Positions 1 through 5,984 are shown, numbered from the stretch's first letter. The stretch: 10,856 nt of DNA from Nitrososphaeria archaeon (GCA_021324715.1 JAJPIN010000199.1:1-10856), one strand, 5' to 3'. Notes: a model not told the origin generated them from the sequence alone. Numbers and translations: made by a program.

Positions 1-228
1 AGAATCAAAGTACCTTTCCAATGTCGGCAATTCCATAGCCATAGGATATAGGCCACCTTCCAGACAGTAACAGACTTCTACAAAATGAACTGTATCAGTA
101 TCATCTACAGTTGCTTCCCTTAACGCAGCTTGCATTCCCTCATAGAATATTTTACCTTTAGCTAAAGTGCCTAACCTGATAGAATCTGCTAGCCTTGCCT
201 TGTCTTTTGGATTTAGCTTACACTTCAG
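1..228 (-). CDS. Hypothetical protein, 5' portion (runs off the left edge), probable CTG start
   Basis: An open frame of 76 codons enters from the left edge with no stop. I do not recognise the family. The visible N-terminus is charged (KCKLNPKDKARLAD) and is followed by a probably helical stretch and a motif around residues 49-63 (FVEVCYCLEGG..P) with two closely spaced Cys. No signal peptide or membrane segment is seen. In frame, TAA lies at 232-234, and the first usual start is ATG at codon 32, which would lose the conserved-looking N-terminus. CTG at 226-228 fits better: GAGGT (234-238) lies five bases upstream, and a TATA-like box centred near 255 is 27 bases away, the spacing seen for leaderless genes elsewhere in this window. 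The frame and coding character are fairly sure. The start codon is inference and the function is unknown. Confidence 0.6.
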   Translation of the reverse strand, partial: MKCKLNPKDKARLADSIRLGTLAKGKIFYEGMQAALREATVDDTDTVHFVEVCYCLEGGLYPMAMELPTLERYFDS

Positions 229-250
229 ATATTACCTCATTGATGTGGCA

Positions 251-260
251 ATATATTAAT
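251..260 (-). promoter_or_regulatory. TATA box for the left-edge gene
   Basis: Read on the minus strand, this AT stretch (ATTAATATAT) is centred about 27 bases before the proposed CTG start, so transcription would begin at or next to the start codon. A second TATA-like run at 272-280 would instead give a leader of about 20 bases containing the GAGGT ribosome site. I cannot choose between them from sequence alone. Confidence 0.4.
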
Positions 261-440
261 GGTTTCAACTTCTAATAAATCTAGCTTTTATGCCTCATCA
301 CTTTTTTGTAAATTGTAGTTTTAACACTTTATTTAAAATGAATAAATATATTCAATTAAGTAACGTATTTTCAAAATATGATTACGGTCAATATTTGATT
401 TAAAGACTAAAAAAACACTAAATAAATTGCCAAACATTAC

Positions 441-450
441 TTTATATTAA
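441..450 (+). promoter_or_regulatory. TATA box for the phosphodiesterase gene
   Basis: TTTATATTAA is a good match to the archaeal TATA consensus. Its centre is 28 bases before the ATG at 473, which predicts a leaderless or almost leaderless transcript. No ribosome-binding sequence precedes the ATG, which agrees with that reading. Confidence 0.65.
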
Positions 451-472
451 AAAGGCTTGCCTATCTTCTATT

Positions 473-964
473 ATGAAAATTGGGATAATATCAGATACAC
501 ACGATAACATTGACAATATACTGAAGTCAGTAAGGGAATTTAATAACAGACAAGTGGATTTAGTTCTGCATGCAGGTGATTTTGTAAGTCCAATCGCTGT
601 TGAATCTTTTGCAGGTATCAAACTTGTTGGTATATTGGGAAACAATGATACAGATATTCCAGGACTTACATCAGCCTTTAACAAAATTCATGGAGAACTT
701 AAAGGAGAGATTTATGAAGGAGAATACGACGGAGTAAAACTTGTTATTTACCATGGTACTATCTCTTCAAAAAGAGATTTTTTAATCAAATCTGGAAAGT
801 ATGATCTGGTTATTTACGGACACACTCATAGAAAAACCACTGACACGATTGGAAGGACTGTGGTTGTCAATCCAGGTACAGCGAAAGGATGGATCTTCGG
901 ATTTAACGCAACAATAGCTATATGTGATACTTCTACTAGAAACATAGAGTTTGTTAATTTATGA
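473..964 (+). CDS. YfcE/MJ0936-family metallophosphoesterase (cytoplasmic phosphodiesterase)
   Basis: This is a complete 163-residue protein, the usual size for the small YfcE/MJ0936 branch of calcineurin-like phosphoesterases. These bind two divalent metals and hydrolyse phosphodiesters; the natural substrate is generally unknown. All family motifs are visible in order: D8-x-H10 in SDTH, GD at 35-36 (HAGDFVSP), GNND at 56-59, H94 in YHG, and GHTHR at 116-120, followed by VNPG (132-135). These supply the metal ligands and the Asn/His pair that stabilises the transition state. There is no signal peptide, so it is cytoplasmic. The start is the ATG placed 28 bases after the TATA box. It is a single-gene unit, and nothing in its neighbourhood points to a specific substrate. 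Family assignment is near certain; the physiological role is not. Confidence 0.93.
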   Translation: MKIGIISDTHDNIDNILKSVREFNNRQVDLVLHAGDFVSPIAVESFAGIKLVGILGNNDTDIPGLTSAFNKIHGELKGEIYEGEYDGVKLVIYHGTISSKRDFLIKSGKYDLVIYGHTHRKTTDTIGRTVVVNPGTAKGWIFGFNATIAICDTSTRNIEFVNL

Positions 965-1264
965 CTTTCATATCTGAATAATAATAGATCTTACACTTGT
1001 ATGTCTATCTCTCTGCTGTCAATATAAGATTTTTACTTATAGATATAAAGCAAAACGCGACTAGTGGGATCTGAACCTTAGTGGTAAGCGATGCGAGCAG
1101 TATAACTATGCAGCTATGGTTATAAATTTTCAAAAAAGTCAAGTTTGGCGGGGGTACTCGAATCTGTACAAAGACAAAATCTGTTAAATCAAATCTCTGA
1201 TATCAGTAACATTGTACCAGAATTGATCTTATTTTCAATCTTAGTTCCCTTTTTCTTGTCCTCC
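965..1264. other. 300-base stretch without a convincing gene
   Basis: This lies between the convergent phosphodiesterase and split-barrel genes. Just after the phosphodiesterase gene come T-rich runs (for example TTTTT near 1031-1035) that could end its transcription. The rest holds two tRNA-3'-end-like pieces (see the entry at 1056-1120 and the related finding) and a TATA-like TATAAATTTT at 1121-1130. A plus-strand open stretch from a TTG at 1145 continues antisense into the next gene and resembles no family, so I do not call it. Confidence 0.5.
1056..1120 (-). pseudogene. Degenerate tRNA-like sequence
   Basis: The minus strand ends in GTTCAGATCCCAC plus a seven-base tail TAGTCGC, shaped like a T-loop, the 3' side of a T-stem and the 3' side of an acceptor stem. 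Upstream, TGCTCGCATCG resembles the end of a D-arm running into an anticodon stem. A functional cloverleaf cannot be built: the 5' side of the T-stem (TAAGG) pairs only weakly with CCCAC, position 58 of the T-loop is not A, and no acceptor 5' half complementary to TAGTCGC is present upstream. I read it as a decayed or deleted tRNA. It could also be coincidence. Confidence 0.25.
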
Positions 1265-1714
1265 TCAATCAAGCCCCCAACTTATCTTCTTATATGGTTC
1301 CACCTGTACGAAAGGAGCTTCTCCCTCTTTCCACGGGTCATTGCGAACCCAATCAAACTTTCTATAAAAGATGTCGTATAATTCCTTATACATTGTACCA
1401 CTTTCAATGAAATTTACGGTTCCATGAATTATAACTGCTTTATTATTTACTGAAGAAAAAATGTCGACGGCAAGAGCAATCTTGGGATTTTGTTCAAGGT
1501 TCTTGTACTTAGTTGTGCCGTAGTCTGTGGCGAAAAAGAACTTTCCTTCTTTGAAAATAAAAGAAACGGGTGTTATGTGTGGCGTATTATATGCAGTAAC
1601 GGTTGCTATCCTACACGCTTCGTTACTTAAAAGAAACTTTTCTTCCTTTGCAGTGAATTTTATTTTTTTATTGTGCGATTGATGAGTTTTAGGTTTCAAT
1701 TGGCTAGGAAACAC
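1265..1714 (-). CDS. Pyridoxamine 5'-phosphate oxidase-like split-barrel protein (FMN- or F420-binding)
   Basis: 149 residues with the hallmarks of the PPOX superfamily split beta-barrel. A helix (FTAKEEKFLLSNEA) leads into the first strands, ACRIATVTAYNTPHITPVSFIF (residues 33-54). Then come KFFFATDYGTTKYKNLEQNPKIALAVD (58-84), with the T-K-N cofactor-phosphate region, and KAVIIHGTVNFI (92-103). Members bind FMN, F420 or haem and carry out diverse redox steps, often on unknown substrates. Thaumarchaea make F420, so an F420 enzyme is plausible but not shown. There is no signal peptide. The start is GTG at 1712-1714; a possible TATA box at 1741-1748 lies about 30 bases away, so the mRNA could be leaderless. 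An ATG at 1720-1722 is in another frame and stops after eight codons. The tiny Cys-rich ORF ends 11 bases upstream and may be co-transcribed. The family is clear; the reaction is not. Confidence 0.85.
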   Translation of the reverse strand: MFPSQLKPKTHQSHNKKIKFTAKEEKFLLSNEACRIATVTAYNTPHITPVSFIFKEGKFFFATDYGTTKYKNLEQNPKIALAVDIFSSVNNKAVIIHGTVNFIESGTMYKELYDIFYRKFDWVRNDPWKEGEAPFVQVEPYKKISWGLD

Positions 1715-1725
1715 CTACTCATGAA

Positions 1726-1854
1726 TTACAAATGGTTCTCTTTATAATTATCGCAGATGCATTGTAAACATGAATATCTTACTGTCGTTTCTAACAAATG
1801 CTGATGCTGCCTTCTGTCATGGTCGCAGACACACAAGTCATTTTGAGCTTCCAT
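1726..1854 (-). CDS. Small Cys/His-rich protein, candidate zinc-binding miniprotein
   Basis: 42 codons from ATG at 1852-1854 to TAA at 1726-1728. The N-terminal half carries C8-V-C10-D-H12 and further His at 17 and 19. The C-terminal half carries C29-L-Q-C32-I-C34-D-N. Two Cys/His clusters about 18 residues apart, CxCxH and CxxCxCD, are what a single-zinc mini-ribbon needs, and similar short proteins with CxCGH...CxxC(x)C patterns are common in thaumarchaea (from general knowledge, not a search). It ends 11 bases before the split-barrel gene, whose TATA-like box lies inside its 3' end. The ribosome site is weak (GAGA); a TATA-like AATATT (1891-1896) would give a short leader. The frame stays open upstream for at least 16 codons to a GTG near 1900. 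Too short for a firm call; the motif spacing is the main support. Confidence 0.5.
   Translation of the reverse strand: MEAQNDLCVCDHDRRQHQHLLETTVRYSCLQCICDNYKENHL
1741..1748 (-). promoter_or_regulatory. Possible TATA box for the split-barrel gene
   Basis: On the minus strand this reads AATTATAAA, centred about 31 bases before the GTG start at 1714. It lies inside the 3' end of the small Cys-rich ORF, so the split-barrel gene could have its own start site as well as read-through from upstream. Confidence 0.4.
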
Positions 1855-2024
1855 TCGTAAATTCTCTTTGTTACCAATGCCTCCTCTAGTAATATTCCGT
1901 TCCACTTTTGCAAGGTCAGCGTCATTTCAGGATCGCCCTTACTAAAAAAGACAAAGAGTATGTCCATTATTTTTATTGTTCGCCTTCCTCCCCATTTCTT
2001 CTTTTTGTTGTCGGTACCCGATCC
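1855..2024. other. Spacer between wtpC and the small Cys-rich ORF
   Basis: On the minus strand this spacer first holds a purine-rich stretch (GAAGAAATGGGGAGG), then the oligo-T terminator candidate, then AGAGGAGG near 1880-1890, which is a textbook ribosome-binding sequence. No good start codon sits at the right distance after it. A 58-codon open frame (1791-1967, -) covers the region and overlaps the Cys-rich ORF in another frame. Its start lies on the terminator-like T run and it resembles nothing I know. Confidence 0.4.
1942..1957 (-). terminator. T-rich terminator candidate after wtpC
   Basis: About 70 bases past the wtpC stop the minus strand reads CTTTGTCTTTTTTAG, an oligo-T stretch with no stem. 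That is the usual form of an archaeal terminator. It would end the wtpABC transcript. Confidence 0.4.
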
Positions 2025-3119
2025 TTAGTTTATATCAATTTCTTCACGAATTACATGCGGGGCAGACGCCTTAAAAATTGCATATACATTTTCACCTATG
2101 GTTATCGCAAGTTCTTCTGCTGCAGTTTTAGTTATCCTTGAAACTAGATTGAGTTCATCTGATTTAAGGAATACGTCAACGACATTCGATGTGTGGATAA
2201 TATCTACCACTTCACCATAGACCATATTGCGTGCACTGGTGTTTATTTTCTCTTTTGATAAAATGACATCCTCTCTTTTTACCATGACGCCTATCTTAGA
2301 GTGAGAAGAAAATTTCCCAACAGTAAACAGTGTGTTTGATCCTACCTTAAATGTAGTCAACTCATTCCTACTACCTATTACTTTTCCTGATATATAATTA
2401 CCCCCGCCAGTTACTGTACGTAGGAATGAGTGTGATGGTGATAAAGGTTTTATATAAGAATTTAATATTTGCTCAAGGTTTCCCCTTTCTTCTATTATTC
2501 CATTGTTCAAAATTGCAATTGAATCTGACAGTGCATAAATATCCTCCTCAAAATGAGTAACATATATGGTTGGAATTTGTTGCTTTCTCAATATACCTCT
2601 GAGTTCTATTCTTAGTCTATCCTTAGTGGAAGTGTCCAAATGCGATAAAGGCTCATCGAGGAGAATTATTTTTGGACTTATAACAAGCATCCTAGCTAGT
2701 GAGATCTTTTGCATTTCTCCTCCACTCAATCCGACAATGTTTCTTTTTAAAAGGTGTGCTATGCCTAGATCATCAATAATTTTTCTAACCAGTGGCATGG
2801 TTTCCCAATTTTCTCTTTCCTTTCTTTTTAAACCAAAGAGAATATTCTCATGTACATTTAAGTGAGGAAACAGAGTAGGATCTTGAAATACATAGCCTAT
2901 TCTTCGTGATTCTATCTCCTTATTTGTAATATCTACGCCATCAGAAATAATTCTGCCATTATCAGGTTTTATGATTCCTGCAACCAAATTAATGAGAGTA
3001 GTTTTACCGCTTCCAGTTGGGCCGAGTATAACCATAATATCCTTGTCTATTCTTAGACTCAATGGTCCTAAAGTAAAGTGACCAAGTTTTTTTGTTACGT
3101 CAATAATTTCTAAAGCCAC
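2025..3119 (-). CDS. wtpC: Tungstate/molybdate ABC transporter ATP-binding protein WtpC/ModC
   Basis: 364 residues, the normal size for a ModC/WtpC/CysA-type importer ATPase. It powers uptake through the WtpB channel from the cytoplasmic face. All nucleotide-binding elements are present: Walker A GPTGSGKTT (33-41), Q-loop FQDP (78-81), signature LSGGE (131-135), Walker B IILLDEP (151-157), D-loop SHLD (159-162) and H-loop VTH (H189). Residues about 240-355 form a C-terminal TOBE/MOP-like beta domain (for example MVYGEVVDIIHTSNVVDVFL); in relatives this domain can bind the oxyanion and shut down transport. The start is GTG at 3117-3119, nine bases after the wtpB stop and without a clear ribosome site, so translation is probably coupled to wtpB. 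It is the last gene of wtpABC. Assignment to tungstate/molybdate rather than sulfate rests on the WtpA receptor and the Moco genes alongside. Confidence 0.93.
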   Translation of the reverse strand: MALEIIDVTKKLGHFTLGPLSLRIDKDIMVILGPTGSGKTTLINLVAGIIKPDNGRIISDGVDITNKEIESRRIGYVFQDPTLFPHLNVHENILFGLKRKERENWETMPLVRKIIDDLGIAHLLKRNIVGLSGGEMQKISLARMLVISPKIILLDEPLSHLDTSTKDRLRIELRGILRKQQIPTIYVTHFEEDIYALSDSIAILNNGIIEERGNLEQILNSYIKPLSPSHSFLRTVTGGGNYISGKVIGSRNELTTFKVGSNTLFTVGKFSSHSKIGVMVKREDVILSKEKINTSARNMVYGEVVDIIHTSNVVDVFLKSDELNLVSRITKTAAEELAITIGENVYAIFKASAPHVIREEIDIN

Positions 3120-3128
3120 TATTGGTTT

Positions 3129-3944
3129 CTACCATCCGAATTTTAAACTATGGTGGCGCTTCATGAATAGAAATACAGTTAGAGCAAATATGGAAAGTAT
3201 GAGTAACCACACTATTCCAGGCACCGTATTTTTAAGTCCTCCTATAGCATTGTCTTCGAAAATCTGAATAGAAATTGTATGTGGATTATATGACATCATC
3301 ATGGTAGCGCCTAGCTCGCCTATTGATCTAATCCATGCCATAAGCATGCCTACAAGTATACCAGTCTTTGCTAATGGTATAGATATTTTGAAAAAAACTT
3401 CAGATTTCTTTTTCCCAAGAACCCTTGCTGCTGTCTCATATCCTTCAGGCACGCCTTCAAATGCTGCTTGGGCTGGAAGTATTATAAAAGGAGATGCAAC
3501 ATATATTTGCGATAATATAATCCCTACGACAGATTGTGTGAAGTCTATAGGGATTGCTCGTCCAAGTAAGGAATATGGTCCGAAAGCATTCAGTAAGATA
3601 GTTCCACTTGCTAATGGAGGTAGAACTAAAGGTACTATAACGACTAACCTGATTAATAATTTGAATTTGAATTGAAACCTAGCTAGCGCATATGCAAGTG
3701 GTATGCCAAAAATAGAAAGAATTAGAGTTGAAATTGTTGCCGTCGTTATACTTAATACGAAGGCATTGATAATCTCAGGTCTGGTTAATTCTTCGGCGAG
3801 ATTTATTGATCCTGTTATAAAGATCAATCCAATTAGGGGGTAGACAATATATAATACAAGTAACGCTAATAGAATAATCACAGTGAGCTTAAATCCTGAC
3901 AAGTTTACTCTGTTTGAAGTCAAATACGGATTTCTGTTACTCAT
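3129..3944 (-). CDS. wtpB: Tungstate/molybdate ABC transporter permease WtpB/ModB
   Basis: 271 residues, an integral membrane permease of the BPD_transp_1 superfamily that would form a homodimeric channel. I count about six hydrophobic segments (roughly 18-44, 60-86, 97-119, 136-158, 193-212, 243-262). The cytoplasmic EAA coupling loop is clear at about 163-192 (EGVPEGYETAARVLG...SIP), where the WtpC ATPase docks. ModB/WtpB-type signatures VPLVLPPLASG (104-114) and RSIGELGAT (206-214) are also present. The start is ATG at 3942-3944, preceded by AGGTAG about eight bases upstream. It begins 22 bases after wtpA ends, within one operon. No internal damage is seen. Confidence 0.94.
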   Translation of the reverse strand: MSNRNPYLTSNRVNLSGFKLTVIILLALLVLYIVYPLIGLIFITGSINLAEELTRPEIINAFVLSITTATISTLILSIFGIPLAYALARFQFKFKLLIRLVVIVPLVLPPLASGTILLNAFGPYSLLGRAIPIDFTQSVVGIILSQIYVASPFIILPAQAAFEGVPEGYETAARVLGKKKSEVFFKISIPLAKTGILVGMLMAWIRSIGELGATMMMSYNPHTISIQIFEDNAIGGLKNTVPGIVWLLILSIFALTVFLFMKRHHSLKFGW

Positions 3945-3966
3945 ATTTACTACCTGCTTTGTTCTG

Positions 3967-4965
3967 TTATTGAATTAAAGCCTTTATTTCAGGCTGTAGG
4001 GTTTTAGAATCTCCTCCTACTATAGGTTTAACAGGATTCAATCCTACACTCGTTAAGAGTGCTTTTCCGGCTGGTGAAATTAGATATTTTGCAAAAGATA
4101 TCGCTCCGTTTATGTTCCTTACCGTATCAGGTATTGTGTAGGAGAATAATATAGGCTTTCCATGAATAGTATTATTCATGCCTTCTGTGTATGAGGCTTG
4201 ATTATAAAAGCTCGAATATCTAGGATCGCCCAAGTTTATTTGTGATGGTAGAGTTATATATGGAAGACCACGGGCTATAGCTTCGTGCTTATAAGCGGCA
4301 ACAGCATCTATCTGTCCTGATTCCAGTATCGACTTGAGAATTTCTTCTGGAAATATTTGTTCTTTATTTCGATCTTCGCCTAGGATTCTATCTTTTATAG
4401 CGGAATCATTATAGTAAAGATTTGCCAATTTTGCAACAATTATCGTATAATATCCTTTCGGATCTAGCTCTGGATCTGTTCTTCTAAATTTAAATCCTTT
4501 CTCCTCAAGGACTTGATACCATGGAATCTCACCCTTACTGGCCCTCTGTAGATCGTAAGCAAAAGGACTATTAGGATTGTAAGCGATGACAATTTCTCCT
4601 GAAGCAAAGTTCACAAACCAATGAGCTAGTGGCGGGTTATGATTTATTAATTTCTCTATAGGTAGCGTATCAGCGCTTAGGAAAACATCAGGCCTTCTGA
4701 ACCCATCGAGAATCATGTTTGATATCTGTACAGATCCCTTTCCTTCTCCAACAAGGTTCAAACCCGTTTGATTACTAAATGAAGGTACTATATCATTTTC
4801 AAAAATTTTTACTAAAGATCCAGCGTACATAACTAATACATCTCTGGCATTGTCTGCCGCTTCGGATTCTGGAAGCGATAGTAGTATTAATGCAAATAAG
4901 AATATTGTAGACAGAATCAAGATGGTGTTGATATTAATTTGGTCTTTGATGACAACTTTAAACAT
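3967..4965 (-). CDS. wtpA: Tungstate/molybdate-binding protein WtpA (ABC substrate receptor)
   Basis: 332 residues. The extracytoplasmic receptor captures tungstate or molybdate and delivers it to WtpB. The N-terminus has a hydrophobic segment (about 14-31) followed by SEAAD, a plausible signal-peptidase site. There is no lipobox Cys, so it is either released or held by an uncleaved helix. The mature protein matches archaeal WtpA/ModA of the type-II binding fold. It has VMYAGSL (45-51, anion-loop Ser), GKGSV (75-79), PDVFLSAD (92-99), DPELDPKGYY (164-173), LESGQID (214-220) and GKPILFSYTIP (269-279). The Asp in the DP..DPxGY motif and the Glu in LExG fit the positions that give octahedral metal coordination in archaeal WtpA; this was judged from memory, not alignment. 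It heads the wtpABC operon, with a near-leaderless promoter, divergent from the moa operon. The choice between tungstate and molybdate cannot be made from sequence. Confidence 0.93.
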   Translation of the reverse strand: MFKVVIKDQININTILILSTIFLFALILLSLPESEAADNARDVLVMYAGSLVKIFENDIVPSFSNQTGLNLVGEGKGSVQISNMILDGFRRPDVFLSADTLPIEKLINHNPPLAHWFVNFASGEIVIAYNPNSPFAYDLQRASKGEIPWYQVLEEKGFKFRRTDPELDPKGYYTIIVAKLANLYYNDSAIKDRILGEDRNKEQIFPEEILKSILESGQIDAVAAYKHEAIARGLPYITLPSQINLGDPRYSSFYNQASYTEGMNNTIHGKPILFSYTIPDTVRNINGAISFAKYLISPAGKALLTSVGLNPVKPIVGGDSKTLQPEIKALIQ

Positions 4966-4990
4966 GGAAAAGGCTTATCCCATCTTGCGT

Positions 4991-5000
4991 ATAAATAAAT
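4991..5000 (-). promoter_or_regulatory. TATA box for wtpABC
   Basis: On the minus strand this reads ATTTATTTAT, centred about 30 bases before the wtpA ATG. The predicted leader is only a few bases, and no ribosome site precedes the ATG. Immediately upstream (5017-5032) lies a short imperfect dyad, CACA...TGTG, where a regulator could act; this is weak evidence. Confidence 0.6.
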
Positions 5001-5104
5001 CTATTTGGTACTTTTCACACTAGGTTATGTGGATGTCATTATGCCAGCAGTTTAGTTTTTACTATTTTAATTTACTGAAACTCTGACATAAGAAATTGCA
5101 AGGA

Positions 5105-5113
5105 GTATATTTA
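5105..5113 (+). promoter_or_regulatory. Orphan TATA-like box in the divergent region
   Basis: The sequence GTATATTTAAG has archaeal TATA character, with an AGGAG/A-rich context just before it. A start site would fall near 5135, ahead of the 15-codon ORF at 5151 and about 200 bases before the MOSC gene. It could drive a small RNA or a longer leader for the moa operon. Confidence 0.3.
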
Positions 5114-5220
5114 AGAAAAATAACTTCAGCTTTCAAATCATAAGTATAGCATGTCAGAGGATCATATGTTCACACAAGTCTGTTTCACGGCAATTTAGGC
5201 TTAAGATTACAGCACATTAT

Positions 5221-5240
5221 AATGAGCCACGTAACTCATT
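5221..5240. repeat. Inverted repeat, possible operator
   Basis: Perfect 6-base arms (AATGAG and CTCATT) flank an 8-base spacer. It lies about 60 bases upstream of the TATA box of the moa operon, inside the region shared with wtpABC. The size suits a dimeric regulator, but short dyads arise by chance and no second copy is seen nearby. Confidence 0.25.
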
Positions 5241-5301
5241 GACTTCTCTTATTATACTCCAAAGACTTCAAAATCCGGGAAAACAAGTCGACTTTTTAAC
5301 A

Positions 5302-5310
5302 TTTATTTAA
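5302..5310 (+). promoter_or_regulatory. TATA box for the MOSC-moa operon
   Basis: TTTATTTAA is centred 28 bases before the TTG at 5334, so the transcript should be leaderless. This spacing is the main support for a TTG start. No other TATA-like element is seen in the short gaps before moaA, moaD, moaE or moaCB, so this promoter probably serves all five genes. Confidence 0.6.
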
Positions 5311-5333
5311 GATGTATGGATAGTTAATTTGTT

Positions 5334-5984
5334 TTGAGGCTATTATCGCTAAACGTCGGTCTTCCACGTCAAGTACGATTCCAGGGTGAACTTGTAACTA
5401 CGGGAATCTTTAAGAAACCTGTTCAGGGCAGTGTAAGACTACGCAAACTCAATCTTGAGGGAGATAAGCAAGCTGACTTGAAAGTACATGGAGGCGTCGA
5501 CAAGGCCGTCTATGCCTATGCAGGAGAACATTACGACTACTGGCGACAGGAATTGCCTGACATGTCCCTGCCTTGGGGAATGTTTGGTGAAAATTTTACT
5601 ACAGAAGGAATGTTTGAAGAAAGTGTTAACATTGGAGATCAATTCAAAGTTGGAACAGCAAACTTAATAGCAACTCAGCCTAGGATGCCATGTTATAAAC
5701 TTGGAGTGAAATTTGGAAGTATGGACATGATTAAAAGATTTTTAGCGAGTGGTCTTACAGGTGTTTATTTCAAAGTAATGAAGGAAGGAGAGTTAGAACA
5801 AGGCGATGAAATTAAACTTATCAAAAAAGCTGAAAATAGCGTTACGGTAAAGGATATTGTAAGGATATACACTATAGATAAAGACGATATTCAAACAATA
5901 GAACGTGCCATCAAGATTAAAGATTTACCAAATGGATGGAGGTATCATTTCATCAAACAATTAGGACAGGTAGGAAAAAAATGA
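5334..5984 (+). CDS. MOSC-domain protein, YiiM-like, heading the moa operon
   Basis: 216 residues. MOSC domains bind molybdenum cofactor or carry sulfur/Mo centres. The YiiM/YcbX type acts with Mo enzymes in reducing N-hydroxylated compounds such as 6-hydroxylaminopurine. Visible features are KQADLKVHGGVDKAVYAYA (45-63), a strong YiiM-type signature, then HYDYW (66-70), WGMFGENFTTEG (81-92), and QPRMPCYKLG with the conserved Cys120. A C-terminal helical piece (about 166-212) matches the 3-alpha domain of the YiiM branch. There is no signal peptide. The start is TTG: an in-frame TAA lies at 5325-5327, no ATG or GTG is available, and the TATA box is 28 bases away. It is first in an operon, 28 bases before moaA, which suggests a role in handling or using Moco. 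Such proteins are frequent in bacteria, so transfer is possible, but base composition looks like its neighbours. Family sure; exact role open. Confidence 0.9.
   Translation: MRLLSLNVGLPRQVRFQGELVTTGIFKKPVQGSVRLRKLNLEGDKQADLKVHGGVDKAVYAYAGEHYDYWRQELPDMSLPWGMFGENFTTEGMFEESVNIGDQFKVGTANLIATQPRMPCYKLGVKFGSMDMIKRFLASGLTGVYFKVMKEGELEQGDEIKLIKKAENSVTVKDIVRIYTIDKDDIQTIERAIKIKDLPNGWRYHFIKQLGQVGKK

Larger units (their letters stand above)
229..472. other. AT-rich divergent intergenic region
   Basis: This region lies between two divergently transcribed genes and holds their promoters. It is very AT-rich and contains no convincing ORF. A perfect 6-base inverted repeat with a 4-base spacer (TGAATA/TATTCA, 339-354) lies roughly in the middle. 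In such AT-rich DNA that could be chance, and I attach no function to it. Confidence 0.5.
4966..5333. other. 368-base divergent regulatory region between wtpABC and the MOSC-moa operon
   Basis: No conventional gene is seen. Besides the two outward promoters there is a third plus-strand TATA-like box at 5105-5113 (GTATATTTAAG). It is followed at 5151-5198 by a 15-codon ORF (ATG...TAG, starting MSEDHMFTQ). A perfect 6-base inverted repeat (AATGAG/CTCATT, 8-base spacer) lies at 5221-5240. For two small divergent promoters the region is long, so a short RNA, leader peptide or operator is possible, but none is proven. Confidence 0.5.

Noticed and set aside
339..354. TGAATA/TATTCA inverted repeat in the first intergenic region
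   Set aside because: It is a 6-base dyad made only of common letters in very AT-rich DNA, distant from both start sites, so it is likely chance.
1145..1381. Plus-strand 78-codon ORF starting with TTG
   Set aside because: Half of it is antisense to the well supported split-barrel gene and its peptide resembles no family. The TATA-like sequence at 1121 is too close for normal spacing.
1908..2141. Plus-strand 77-codon ORF across the end of wtpC
   Set aside because: It is largely antisense to wtpC and the spacer, has an aromatic-rich random-looking composition and no promoter or ribosome site.
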